Origin: an uncultured Gammaproteobacteria bacterium
GTDB lineage: Bacteria; Pseudomonadota; Gammaproteobacteria; Eutrophobiales; Eutrophobiaceae
Direction: 5' to 3'
Assembly (NCBI GenBank): GCA_958295485.1
Contig: OY282354.1
Span: forward strand, 1,550,001 to 1,614,000
Length of the DNA stretch: 64,000 nt
Shown piece after piece: positions 9,308 to 17,916 of the stretch (position 1 is the first letter of the stretch; the number at the start of each line of letters is the position of its first letter). Both the position numbers and the translations under genes were made by a program. Under the pieces are notes generated by a model. That model searched no databases, was not told where the DNA came from, and was given only the letters and a program-made list of their open reading frames with translations.

Positions 9308-10550
9308 CGCTGCCCAGTTGTTGGAAAAAGTCGCTACGGGCGAAAGTTCCGCAGTGGAATTCAAGTCGGCACGAATTATCGGCAATAAAGTAAAAGAACC
9401 AGCCAGAAACGACCTGTCGGATGAAATTGCAGCTTTTGCCAACCATCGAGGCGGCGTGATTATCTTTGGTGTTTCCGATAACAGGGAGATTCATGGAGTA
9501 GGCGTCGATAGCGCGCCGCTAATTCATTTCATCAGTGAAATATGCCATGACTCGATAGAGCCTCACATCATGGATTATTTCGTGGACAGCGTTCGGGTTC
9601 CCGATGAAATGGGGCAAGAAAAAATCTTGGTTTATATCGATATTTCACGGAGTTTGTGGTCGCACCAAAGCGCTGGCGGATTCTTCTTGCGGCAAGGAGA
9701 TGCCAAGCGCAAAATGACGACGGAGCAATTAGGCAGACTGTTGCAGGCTCGCTCGCAGGCCAGGATTATCAGTTTTGATGAACAGTTCGTGCCCGATACC
9801 GACAAATCGACTTTACGCAAAGATTTATTCGTAAGATTTCTCCGTAGCGCGAAAACCGAACAGCAGGAAAACGCTCAACTCCTGAGACGGCGTTTGCTGG
9901 TTAATGACAATGGTAATTATCGGGCTTCCGTGGCAGGACTGCTGATGTGCAGCGACCAATCTCACGATTACCTCTACAATAGTTTTATATGCGCCGTTTG
10001 CTACAGGGGGCCACATAAAGATGCTAACTATCAACTGGATGCGCAAGATTTCAAGGGGCCGCTGGATAAACAAATTCTGGACTCTTGTAAATTTGTCGAA
10101 AGACATAATCAAAAATCGGCCCGCAAAGAGGTGGGGAGAGAGGAACGGTCGCAATACAGTATGAAAGCCGTTTTCGAAGCCTTGGTCAATGCGGTTGTGC
10201 ATAGAGATTATTCCAAACATGGTTCAAAAATACGCCTGTTCATGTTCTCCGACAGACTGGAACTCTACTCACCGGGCGCTCTCGCGAATACCATGACGTT
10301 AGAAACATTGGAGAATAACCAGATAACTCGCAATGAATTGCTATCCCGTCTGTTATCTGAACTTTCCGTGGAAGAACGACTCGGTGACGCCGTAGGAAGA
10401 ACGTACTTTCTGGAGCGCAGGGGCGAAGGTGTGGGGATTATTCTCCGCGAGAGTGAAAACCTGAGCGGACAAAAACCGGTCTATCAGATGTATGACGAAG
10501 AATTATGTTTAACCATTTTTGCCGCGCAATCCTTGCAGGAAGGGCGGTAG
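9300..10550 (+). CDS. AlbA_2 (Schlafen-type) putative DNA-binding and ATPase-fold protein
   Basis: The N-terminus has the AlbA_2 hallmarks ESSAVEFKSA, DEIAAFANHRGGVIIFGV and GGFFLRQGDAKRKM. The C-terminal half has FEALVNAVVHRDYSKHG (about residue 291) and LELYSPG, the ATP-binding half seen in RecG-like proteins. The start is the ATG at 9300, which overlaps the end of the PHP-ATPase gene by 8 bases; in-frame codons further upstream lie inside that gene. It is the last gene of the plus-strand arm. Layout and size match the protein at 108-1295 but the sequences differ, so they are distant paralogues rather than a recent duplication. A role as nucleic-acid-binding partner of the ATPase is inferred. 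Confidence 0.8.
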   Translation: MFSAAQLLEKVATGESSAVEFKSARIIGNKVKEPARNDLSDEIAAFANHRGGVIIFGVSDNREIHGVGVDSAPLIHFISEICHDSIEPHIMDYFVDSVRVPDEMGQEKILVYIDISRSLWSHQSAGGFFLRQGDAKRKMTTEQLGRLLQARSQARIISFDEQFVPDTDKSTLRKDLFVRFLRSAKTEQQENAQLLRRRLLVNDNGNYRASVAGLLMCSDQSHDYLYNSFICAVCYRGPHKDANYQLDAQDFKGPLDKQILDSCKFVERHNQKSARKEVGREERSQYSMKAVFEALVNAVVHRDYSKHGSKIRLFMFSDRLELYSPGALANTMTLETLENNQITRNELLSRLLSELSVEERLGDAVGRTYFLERRGEGVGIILRESENLSGQKPVYQMYDEELCLTIFAAQSLQEGR

Positions 10551-10725
10551 TGACCCTCTCCCCAATCTTGTACCACGAACCATTCAGGAAAATTCATCAT
10601 ATCTGACCTGTGACATGCCCCCTGCAGCTTGCCGTTTTTTAGCGGTTTGACCGCGTGAAGGATTAAATGCCGCCCTGGAATAGCGGGGGTTGGATCCCGG
10701 ATTTCGTCGAGATGGCGGGGAGGCG
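10551..10725. repeat. Intergenic patchwork with a methyltransferase fragment and an extragenic repeat
   Basis: Bases about 10628-10657 copy about 30 bases of the methyltransferase gene (about 3354-3384, coding around KNGKL). The next stretch, about 10658-10690, matches the repeat at about 6092-6122. No gene is seen here; it lies between convergent ends. Confidence 0.55.
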
Positions 10726-13269
10726 CTAATGGCTCAGTTCGTGCAGTTGGTAGAGGATTTCCAGCGCCTGCTTGGGTGTCAGTGTATCCGGGTCGGTTTC
10801 TTTCAGGAGTTCCCGTAGTTTGTCGGGTTGCTGGAACAGGTCTCCTTGGGGGGAGTCCAGGACCAGGTCTATCGTGTTTTTTTCTATCACGTCTAATTGG
10901 TGGTTTGCCTGGTTGATGACGGCGCGGGGGATGCCGGCTAATTGCGCTACCTGGATGCCGTAACTTCGATTCGTGGCGCCGGGTTTCACCGCGTGCAGGA
11001 AAACGATTTCATCTTTATGCTTGATTGCGTCCAGGTGGACGTTTTTTACGGTGTCTATGATTTCGGGCAAGGTGGTCAATTCAAAATAATGGGTGGCGAA
11101 CAAGGTAAAAGCCCGCACCTTGTTTGCCAGGTGGGCGGCGCAGGCCCAGGCCAGGGCCATGCCGTCATAGGTGCTGGTGCCGCGGCCTATCTCGTCGATT
11201 AACACCAGGCTCCTGTCCGTGGCATTGTTCAGGATGTTTGCGGTTTCCACCATTTCCGCCATGAAGGTGGATTTGCCGGCGGAGATGTCATCGACGGAGC
11301 CGATGCGCGTGAAAATACGATCCACGGGCCCGAGGATCGCCCGGTCGGCCGGGACGAAACTGCCGATGTGCGCGAGCAGCGTGATGAGCGCGGTCTGGCG
11401 CATGTAAGTTGATTTGCCCCCCATGTTCGGGCCGGTAATCAACAGCATCCTGGTATCATCGGTGAGGGCCGTATCGTTGGCGATGAAAGGCGCCGTCTGC
11501 AATTGTTCGATCACGGCGTGGCGACCTGCCTGGATGTCAAAACCGGGCGCGTCAACGAATTCGGGTTGGTGATAGTCTAAAATGTCGGCGCGTTCGGCGA
11601 AACAGGCCAGCGCGTCGGTCTCGCAAAGCGCCGCGGCGGTTGTCTGCAACGGCACGAGGTCTTCGCAAATCCGCGCCAGGATTTCCTCGTATAATATTTT
11701 TTCCCTTGCCAGCGCCCTTTCCCTTGCGCTTAGTACCTTGTCTTCAAAGTCTTTTAATTCTTCGGTAATAAATCGTTCCGTCGATTTCAGGGTTTGTCTC
11801 CTGTGATATCGCGGGGGAACGGAGTCGCCGCGTTGCCTGGAAACTTCGATGTAGTAGCCATGCACGCGGTTGAACCCGACCTTCAACGTGGCGATGCCGG
11901 TCCGTTCCCGCTCCCGTTCTTCGAGTTCACTCAGGAAAACGCCTGCCTCGCTACTTAGCCGGCGCAGTTTGTCCAGTTCATCGTCAAACCCGTCAGCGAT
12001 CACACCGCCGTCCCGAATGCTTGCGGCAGGGGATTCATGCAACGCCTTTTCAAGAAACGCCTGCAACCCGGGGAATTCAAGGATTAGATCGTCCAGTTCA
12101 TTAATGCGGGGACTGTTGACGGCGGCCAGCGCTTGTTTCAGGTCGGGTAACCGGGTGAGTGATTTATGCAGCTGCGTCAGGTCCCTGGGACGCGCGGATT
12201 TCAATGCCACCCTGGTCAGTATCCGTTCCAGGTCATTTATGTGTTTCAGCGATTTATGGATTTCAAGGTAAGTTTTGTCGAGCAGCAGGTTTTTGACTGC
12301 ATCGTGGCGAAGCCGAAGCGTCGGCTGATCGCGCACAGGCCGATTGAGCCAGCGCTTCAGCAACCGGCCGCCCATTGCCGTTATCGTCTTATCAAGCACT
12401 CCCAGCAGGCTGTGCTTTTTCCTGCCGGTGAAATCCTGTTCCAGTTCCAGGTTGCGACGACTTACGGCGTCAATGATGATGCTGTCGGACTGGTATTCAA
12501 TCTTGATTGGCTGCAAGTGCAATAATGCCGCAGTTTGTGTTTCATTGACGTATTGCAAAAGCGCGCCGGCGGCTGCCGTTGCAAGGGGCAGCGCGGCACA
12601 GCCCAGCCCTTCCAGGTCGCTGACTTGATATTGTTGTTTAATGACGTTCGCGGCCGTGTCGTAATCGAAATGCCAGGCGGCCCGGGATACGATGTTTTTA
12701 CACAGGCCGTTTAATTTGTCTTCCAGGCCGGCCCCTTCGCGGACTAACAGCTCAGCGGGTTGCAGACATTGCAACTCATCGTGCAGTGAACTTGCAGTCT
12801 GGGTGAGGGTAAAGCGGCCATCAGACAGGTTCAGACATGCGATGCCTTGTTCATTCCCGTAGACGTGGACGCAGACCAGGAAATTGTCCGCCCTTTCTTC
12901 CAACAAGTTCTCATCCGTGACAGTGCCGGGCGTGACAATGCGAGTGACCTTTCTCTCAACCGGTCCCTTTGCCAGGGCCGGGTCGCCGATTTGTTCACAA
13001 ATGGCGACTGATTCACCCAATCGAACCAGCTTTGCCAAGTACGAATCAACGGCATGAAAGGGCACGCCCGCCATGGGTACGGCTTCACCGCTGGACTTGC
13101 CCCTGGAGGTCAAGGTTATGTCAAGCAACCTGGCTGCTTTACGGGCATCTTCATAGAACAACTCATAGAAATCGCCCATGCGGAAGAACAGCAGGATTTC
13201 AGGGTAGTCGGCCTTGAAGCCCAGGTATTGTTGCATGGCCGGGGTATGTGCGGGGATTTTTACAGACAT
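10726..13269 (-). CDS. mutS: DNA mismatch repair protein MutS
   Basis: The 847-residue protein has the MutS order: mismatch-binding N-terminus with the Phe-x-Glu motif in [11 protein letters not shown] (about residues 28-38), connector, lever and clamp regions, then the ATPase with Walker [27 protein letters not shown], Walker [14 protein letters not shown] and the switch histidine in FATHYFEL. Length is normal for proteobacterial MutS (about 850). It recognises mismatches and recruits MutL in post-replicative repair. The ATG at 13269 follows directly from the conserved N-terminus. It stands alone on the minus strand, flanked upstream by a dense block of tandem palindromic repeats. No damage is visible. 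Confidence 0.97.
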   Translation of the reverse strand: MSVKIPAHTPAMQQYLGFKADYPEILLFFRMGDFYELFYEDARKAARLLDITLTSRGKSSGEAVPMAGVPFHAVDSYLAKLVRLGESVAICEQIGDPALAKGPVERKVTRIVTPGTVTDENLLEERADNFLVCVHVYGNEQGIACLNLSDGRFTLTQTASSLHDELQCLQPAELLVREGAGLEDKLNGLCKNIVSRAAWHFDYDTAANVIKQQYQVSDLEGLGCAALPLATAAAGALLQYVNETQTAALLHLQPIKIEYQSDSIIIDAVSRRNLELEQDFTGRKKHSLLGVLDKTITAMGGRLLKRWLNRPVRDQPTLRLRHDAVKNLLLDKTYLEIHKSLKHINDLERILTRVALKSARPRDLTQLHKSLTRLPDLKQALAAVNSPRINELDDLILEFPGLQAFLEKALHESPAASIRDGGVIADGFDDELDKLRRLSSEAGVFLSELEERERERTGIATLKVGFNRVHGYYIEVSRQRGDSVPPRYHRRQTLKSTERFITEELKDFEDKVLSARERALAREKILYEEILARICEDLVPLQTTAAALCETDALACFAERADILDYHQPEFVDAPGFDIQAGRHAVIEQLQTAPFIANDTALTDDTRMLLITGPNMGGKSTYMRQTALITLLAHIGSFVPADRAILGPVDRIFTRIGSVDDISAGKSTFMAEMVETANILNNATDRSLVLIDEIGRGTSTYDGMALAWACAAHLANKVRAFTLFATHYFELTTLPEIIDTVKNVHLDAIKHKDEIVFLHAVKPGATNRSYGIQVAQLAGIPRAVINQANHQLDVIEKNTIDLVLDSPQGDLFQQPDKLRELLKETDPDTLTPKQALEILYQLHELSH

Positions 13270-13410
13270 GCTTTTATTGTAGCAACAAAAAATAAAAATG
13301 GGACCGATGACAAAGGCCGGATGCGCGGGCGCGGCGTCTGGGTGGCGTGTTCAGGTTCAGGCAGACAGGGGACGATGATCTCGCAGGGCAGGCACGGGGC
13401 CTGCCCTGAA

Positions 13411-13668
13411 CCATGCCGCCGCATAGCGGGGATCAGGGCAACCGGGGTTGCCCCTGCACCATGCCGCCGCGCAACGGGGGTCAGGGCAACTACAGGGGGG
13501 TTGCCCCTGCACCATGCCGCCGCGCAACAGGGGTCAGGGCAACTACAGGGGGGTTGCCCCTGCACCATGCCGCCGCGCAACGGGGGTCAGGGCAACTACA
13601 GGGGGTTGCCCCTGCACCATGCCGCCGCGCAACGGGGGTCAGGGCAACTACAGGGGGTTGCCCCTGCA
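13411..13668. repeat. Tandem repeat, five copies of about 52-53 bp
   Basis: Units beginning CCATGCCGCC start at 13411, 13459, 13512, 13565 and 13617; the first is shorter (48 bp), the rest 52-53 bp. Each unit holds an inverted pair GGGCAAC ... GTTGCCC that could form a hairpin. All frames through it remain open because of base composition, so the apparent proteins are not credible. Confidence 0.85.
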
Positions 13669-13935
13669 CGTCAGCGCCAGTAGCGACGCTGAGGCTTTTG
13701 CGACACCCCCCGCTTACGACATGCAGGGCCTCCCCCGGCTTGAACCGGGGGGCAGGCCCGCATCACAGGAACCTGCGACTTAAGCGGGGGGTTGCCCCTG
13801 TAGACCAGCGCCAGTGGCGGCGCTGAGGCTTTTGCGACGCCCCCTGCTTACGACATGCGGAACATGCCCCCGGCTTGAACCGGGGGGCAGGCCCGCATCA
13901 CAGGAACCTGCGACTTAAGCGGGAGTTGCCTGAAC
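13669..13935. repeat. Two tandem copies of a 134-bp palindromic element
   Basis: Copies begin at about 13672 and 13806. The first has a perfect 11-base inverted repeat (13706-13716 with 13781-13791) enclosing a smaller palindrome, CCCCCGG-CTTGAA-CCGGGGG, so it could extrude a nested hairpin. It resembles a REP- or MITE-type element; no coding potential is apparent. Confidence 0.75.
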
Positions 13936-13985
13936 AGGGTTGGCGTCATTGGCCGACAGGCAAGCCCGACCCCGGCCAGGGTGGA

Positions 13986-14360
13986 TTATTGCTTGCCCTT
14001 GTAAGCCCGGACTGCGGAGTTGAACAGGTCGCCGACCGAGGTCATTTCATCCACTATTTTATTGTAAAACAGCGTGTTGATTTGATCTTGTTCCGGAGTT
14101 ATGGCCTCGCCCCAGCCTTGTCTGAGTCCATCCAGGCAGGTCAATACCGCCTCACCCTTCGCCATATAGGCTTTCATGTTTTTTTGCGCCTCGAGCATCT
14201 CTTCTTCGGTTGACGTCCGCCCGTTGGGGATGGAAGGTTTTTCAGGCAAGGGGCAATTTTCGATGACCTCGGTGGAGGCAGACTCGGCTTGCGCAAATAC
14301 GGTCTGAACGGATAACGCGCCGACGAATATAATTAAACAATACAATGCTGGTAGCTTCAT
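13986..14360 (-). CDS. Small secreted protein of unknown function
   Basis: This 124-residue protein has a clear Sec signal peptide: positively charged MKLPA, a hydrophobic core (about residues 5-20) and a likely cleavage after VFAQA. The mature part has two cysteines (in ENCPLPEKP and LTCLDG), which could form one disulfide, and is mostly helical and charged. No catalytic motif is seen. It is probably periplasmic or outer-membrane associated. It stands alone between the repeat block and the divergently transcribed lipB; the function is unknown. Confidence 0.8.
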   Translation of the reverse strand: MKLPALYCLIIFVGALSVQTVFAQAESASTEVIENCPLPEKPSIPNGRTSTEEEMLEAQKNMKAYMAKGEAVLTCLDGLRQGWGEAITPEQDQINTLFYNKIVDEMTSVGDLFNSAVRAYKGKQ

Positions 14361-14483
14361 GATTATCCCTCTGGATTAACGTATTTTCAGGTTAAGGATA
14401 CCCTGGATACCTGTTTATGATCTACCAAAACGCCTCAGACGACAAACTCCACAGGTATTCCCGGCGCGTCTATGTTACGCTTT

Positions 14484-14649
14484 TATAATCCTGACTGGAA
14501 CCGATATTTTACAGGACTTTATACCCATGAGAATCTTATCAATGGGGTCAGGTCGTATCAATGGGGTCAGGTCGCACAATGCACACCCTCCTGACTGGAA
14601 CCGATATTTTACAGGGCTTTATATCCATGGGAATCCTGTTCGGCAGTAT
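14484..14649 (+). promoter_or_regulatory. lipB leader with a 100-bp-offset duplication and a candidate -10
   Basis: A TATAAT lies at 14484-14489 without a clear -35. A segment beginning CTGACTGGAACCGATATTTT occurs at 14491 and again at 14591, exactly 100 bases apart, each followed by a similar CTTTATA-CCATG stretch. Between them the phrase ATCAATGGGGTCAGGTCG occurs twice. The original leader has been duplicated together with inserted bases. Confidence 0.6.
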
Positions 14650-15306
14650 ATGAACAAAGTTTTGATTCGACAATTCGGCTTGCAGGAATACCTGAACGTG
14701 TATAACCACATGGTTGAATATACGGATAAGCGGGACGAAACAGCAGCGGATGAAATCTGGTGTTTAGGGCATGAGCCTGTGTTTACCTTGGGCTTGGCGG
14801 GCAAAATCGAGCATTTACTGGATACCGGCGATATACCGGTGCATAAAGTCGACCGGGGAGGGCAGGTTACCTATCACGGCCCCGGCCAGCTAATTATATA
14901 TTTGCTGTTGGACCTGAAACGAAAAGGGCTTTCAATCAAGCGATTTGTAAGGCTGCTGGAGCAGTCGATCATCAGTTTTCTGGCGGGCCTCAGCTTGGCG
15001 GCAAGCCGCCGCCAGGGCGCGCCGGGCGTGTATGTAGACGGTAAGAAAATAGCGGCCCTGGGCATCAGGGTCAGAAAGGGTTGTTGTTATCATGGGGTAT
15101 CGATAAATGTCTGCATGGATTTAGCGCCTTTTTATCGGATTAACCCATGCGGATTTCCCGGGCTTGAAGTAACGCAACTGGCGGACCTTGGAATAGGCTT
15201 ATCGGTCGATGAGGCGGTTGAGAGATTTTTACCGCACCTGTTAAATCATTTCGAATATAGCGAGGTGGAAACCCTGAACAAATCCGGGTTTCCCGGAATA
15301 TTATGA
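14650..15306 (+). CDS. lipB: Octanoyl-[ACP]:protein octanoyltransferase LipB
   Basis: LipB moves octanoate from acyl carrier protein to the lipoyl domains of 2-oxoacid dehydrogenases and the glycine cleavage H protein. Family signatures are present: [22 protein letters not shown] with the catalytic lysine, and the catalytic cysteine in INPCGFPG. With the start at ATG 14650 the protein is 218 residues, normal for LipB; the frame is open upstream to 14527 but that extension is coded by the duplicated leader and is not family-like. Its TGA overlaps the lipA ATG at 15303, so the pair forms an operon for lipoate synthesis. Confidence 0.93.
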   Translation: MNKVLIRQFGLQEYLNVYNHMVEYTDKRDETAADEIWCLGHEPVFTLGLAGKIEHLLDTGDIPVHKVDRGGQVTYHGPGQLIIYLLLDLKRKGLSIKRFVRLLEQSIISFLAGLSLAASRRQGAPGVYVDGKKIAALGIRVRKGCCYHGVSINVCMDLAPFYRINPCGFPGLEVTQLADLGIGLSVDEAVERFLPHLLNHFEYSEVETLNKSGFPGIL

Positions 15307-16340
15307 AAACAACGGCAGTAGAAAACCGGATAAAGAAGGAACAGCGGGGAAAATCAAAGATCCGCATACCTGTAAAAGTGGCGCCTTTCGAGAGCAAGAC
15401 GCCTCAAAAACCCGCCTGGATCAGGGCGAAAGCGCCGACGGCCCCCAGGGTTTCTGAACTGAAACGACTCTTGCGGGGGCATGGTTTGCATACGGTTTGT
15501 GAAGAAGCCTCCTGCCCGAATTTAGGTGAGTGTTTTGCCCGTGGCGTCGCAACGTTCATGATTATGGGAGACCTCTGCACCAGGCGTTGTCCTTTTTGTG
15601 ACGTCGCCCATGGCCGTCCCCAACCGCTGGATGAAAATGAACCGGCGCGCCTGGCTGAAGCCATCGAATTAATGGAGTTGAAATACGTGGTCATCACTTC
15701 CGTTGATCGGGATGATCTGCGGGACGGCGGGGCAGGGCATTTCAGGGATTGCATTGATGCCGTTCGTGAAAAAACGCCGGACACGAAAATAGAAATTTTG
15801 ACGCCGGACTTTCGCAAACGCATGGACGTCGCGCTTGAAAAATTAGGCCAGTCACTGCCGGACGTCTTTAATCATAACCTGGAGACAGTGCCGGGGTTAT
15901 ATAAAAAAGTCAGGCCGGGCGCGGATTATAAGGGGTCACTGGAGTTGATACGGAAATTCAAGTCACAAAATCCTGAAATACCGACCAAGTCCGGGCTTAT
16001 GCTGGGACTCGGCGAAGCCATCGATGGAGTGAAACAGGTCTTGCATGACCTGAGAGAGCACGATTGTGATATGTTGACATTGGGTCAATACCTGCGACCG
16101 AGCAAGTACCACCTGCCGGTGGAAAGGTTCGTGGAACCGGGGGAGTTTGATGAGCTGGGAGCTTATGCGAATGAGCTGGGTTTTACCAGCGTGGCCAGCG
16201 CGCCCATGGTGCGTTCATCCTATCACGCCGACCAGCAAGCCGGCCACGCCGACCAGCAAGCCGGTCACGCCGACCAACAAGCCGGCCACGCCGACCAACA
16301 AGCCGGCCACGCCGACCAGCAAGCCGGCCACGCCCACTGA
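15303..16340 (+). CDS. lipA: Lipoyl synthase LipA with amplified C-terminal repeat
   Basis: LipA is a radical-SAM enzyme that inserts two sulfurs into protein-bound octanoyl groups. The auxiliary cluster motif [12 protein letters not shown] and the radical-SAM motif CTRRCPFC are both intact, followed by the usual TIM-barrel sequence up to [15 protein letters not shown], the normal LipA terminus. Here that end, HADQQAG, is repeated five times before a final HAH and stop, giving a tail of about 37 residues. The tail is encoded by a perfect-looking 21-bp minisatellite. The enzyme core is complete, so activity is probably retained. It is convergent with xseA, whose stop is only 2 bases away. Confidence 0.95.
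   Translation: MKTTAVENRIKKEQRGKSKIRIPVKVAPFESKTPQKPAWIRAKAPTAPRVSELKRLLRGHGLHTVCEEASCPNLGECFARGVATFMIMGDLCTRRCPFCDVAHGRPQPLDENEPARLAEAIELMELKYVVITSVDRDDLRDGGAGHFRDCIDAVREKTPDTKIEILTPDFRKRMDVALEKLGQSLPDVFNHNLETVPGLYKKVRPGADYKGSLELIRKFKSQNPEIPTKSGLMLGLGEAIDGVKQVLHDLREHDCDMLTLGQYLRPSKYHLPVERFVEPGEFDELGAYANELGFTSVASAPMVRSSYHADQQAGHADQQAGHADQQAGHADQQAGHADQQAGHAH
16224..16328 (+). repeat. 21-bp minisatellite inside lipA 3' end, five copies
   Basis: Units of 21 bases start at 16224, 16245, 16266, 16287 and 16308, each coding HADQQAG, differing only at silent positions. The repeat was seeded by the conserved LipA terminus itself. Confidence 0.92.
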
Positions 16341-16341
16341 C

Positions 16342-17688
16342 TTAATCCCGCACGATCTTGTTTACCGTTGATTGTATGCTCCCCTTCGAGAGTTTGGTGT
16401 TGATCACGGCGTTTTCCTGTACTTGATCCGCCTTCCGTATGATATTTTCATGTTCATCGGTGACAATGGCGTAGCCCCTGTCCAACGTCGAGAGAGGGCT
16501 GGCCATATTCAAGGCGCGGGAAAGAAAACGAAGTCGTTCTGTTAATGTATGCAGGGTATGCCCGCAATGGTCTTGCAGCTGTTTGTTCAAGTGAGTGCAT
16601 TTATCACGATATGACCTTAATCGATGCAAGGGATTTTCTTCCCTGACGACTCCGGCAAGCCGGTTCAGGCGGGCGCGTCGCAACCTGATAATGTTGTCGG
16701 TCGAGTGTTTTAACCGGATAGTCAAATCATCCACGCGCTGAAACATGTTTTGCAGCAGGTTGACGGGGCGGGGCAGCCGTTTAAATAATTGATTGACGTT
16801 TTTCACCTGTGAATCCAGCAGGTTGGCGATATGCAAGCCAAGTTTCGAGTCCAGGTATCCCAACCTGGCTTTCAACTCCATCGTATCGGGACTGACTAAT
16901 TCAGCCGCCGCCGACGGGGTAGACGCTCTTTGGTCGGCAACGAAATCGGCAATGGTGAAGTCGATTTCATGGCCGATGCCGCTAACGACGGGGATTGCGG
17001 ATTGATAAATCGCCCTGGCGACGATTTCTTCATTAAACGACCACAGGTCTTCCAGTGAACCGCCGCCCCTGGCGATGATAAGCACGTCGCATTCCCGCCT
17101 CTGGTTTGCCATGCTGAGGGTTTTTGCAACCTGGTCGGCTGAGCCTTCCCCCTGTACGGGCACGGGGTAAATGATGACGCCGGCGGTGGCGTAACGTCTT
17201 CTTAAAACCTGTAATATGTCTTTGACAGCGGCGCCCGTCGGCGAGGTAACCACCCCGATTATCTTCGGATATGCGGGCAGCGGCAGCTTGTGTTCTTTAT
17301 CGAATAACCCTTCTTCCAGCAAGCGTTGTTTGAGCTTCTCAAACATTTGTTGCAGGGCGCCGGCGCCGGCCGGTTCCATCCGCTCCACGATCAGTTGAAA
17401 TTCACCCCGGCCCTCGTAAAGACTGACGTTCACCTGGGCCAGGACTTCCAAACCATTTTCCACAAGGAACTTCAGGTGGCGGTTGCGGTTTTTGAACATC
17501 GCGCAACGCACCTGTGAATATTTGTCTTTCAGTGAGAAGTAAAGATGGCCGGAACCGGGTTGCGCAAGGTTGGAAATCTCGCCGCGCACCCAGATAGCCG
17601 GGGGGAAATTGCCTTCCAGCGCCGCCCTGGCTTCGCGGTTGAGGCGCGTGACCGTGTAAATATCCCGCGTTTCTTGTTCTTTATTCAT
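16342..17688 (-). CDS. xseA: Exodeoxyribonuclease VII large subunit
   Basis: XseA with XseB degrades single-stranded DNA in both directions. The protein begins with the N-terminal OB domain (VTRLNREARAALEG ... WVRGEISNL ... GHLYFSLKD), followed by the catalytic region GVVTSPTGAAVKDI, IIARGGGSLEDLWSFNEE and PVVSGIGHEIDFTIADFVAD, and a long helical C-terminus. The ATG at 17688 gives 448 residues, normal for the family; an alternative ATG at 17700 adds four residues. It is monocistronic on the minus strand, back to back with guaB. xseB is not in the window. Confidence 0.95.
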   Translation of the reverse strand: MNKEQETRDIYTVTRLNREARAALEGNFPPAIWVRGEISNLAQPGSGHLYFSLKDKYSQVRCAMFKNRNRHLKFLVENGLEVLAQVNVSLYEGRGEFQLIVERMEPAGAGALQQMFEKLKQRLLEEGLFDKEHKLPLPAYPKIIGVVTSPTGAAVKDILQVLRRRYATAGVIIYPVPVQGEGSADQVAKTLSMANQRRECDVLIIARGGGSLEDLWSFNEEIVARAIYQSAIPVVSGIGHEIDFTIADFVADQRASTPSAAAELVSPDTMELKARLGYLDSKLGLHIANLLDSQVKNVNQLFKRLPRPVNLLQNMFQRVDDLTIRLKHSTDNIIRLRRARLNRLAGVVREENPLHRLRSYRDKCTHLNKQLQDHCGHTLHTLTERLRFLSRALNMASPLSTLDRGYAIVTDEHENIIRKADQVQENAVINTKLSKGSIQSTVNKIVRD

Positions 17689-17736
17689 AAGGGTTCCCAT
17701 TATACAGCAGTTCCCGCTAACAGCCTCCAAACCCAC

Positions 17737-17850
17737 TTTCGACGAACAGCGGGGCTCCTGCTTTCAGTCCGGTTAGCGGGGGGCGCTGCCCATTATTAAT
17801 CCCGCCTCCCGGGCTTGTTCCCGGATGACGGGGTTTACTTTTTTTACGAT
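17737..17850. other. xseA-guaB intergenic region with dispersed repeat
   Basis: Bases about 17703-17755 contain an ACAGCAGT-CCCGCT ... CTTTCGACGAACAGCGGG element that recurs near 57731-57772 upstream of argC. It is a probable small dispersed extragenic repeat. Confidence 0.45.
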
Positions 17851-17878
17851 TTGCCATTGCTGTCGAGGCTACTATAAT
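17851..17878 (+). promoter_or_regulatory. Candidate guaB promoter
   Basis: TTGCCA at 17851-17856 and a perfect TATAAT at 17873-17878 are 16 bases apart, 38 bases upstream of the guaB ATG. It probably drives guaB-guaA. Confidence 0.6.
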
Positions 17879-17916
17879 AAACACATTGCTGTTCTACTTG
17901 GCTATCATCCCCGATT

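Noticed and set aside
13411-13668. Possible CRISPR array
   Set aside because: Units are directly adjacent with no unique spacers, and no cas genes are present.
13054-13826. Overlapping plus-strand frames rich in PCTMPPRN-like repeats
   Set aside because: They are produced by the 52-53 bp tandem repeat and stay open in several frames at once, so they are not genes.
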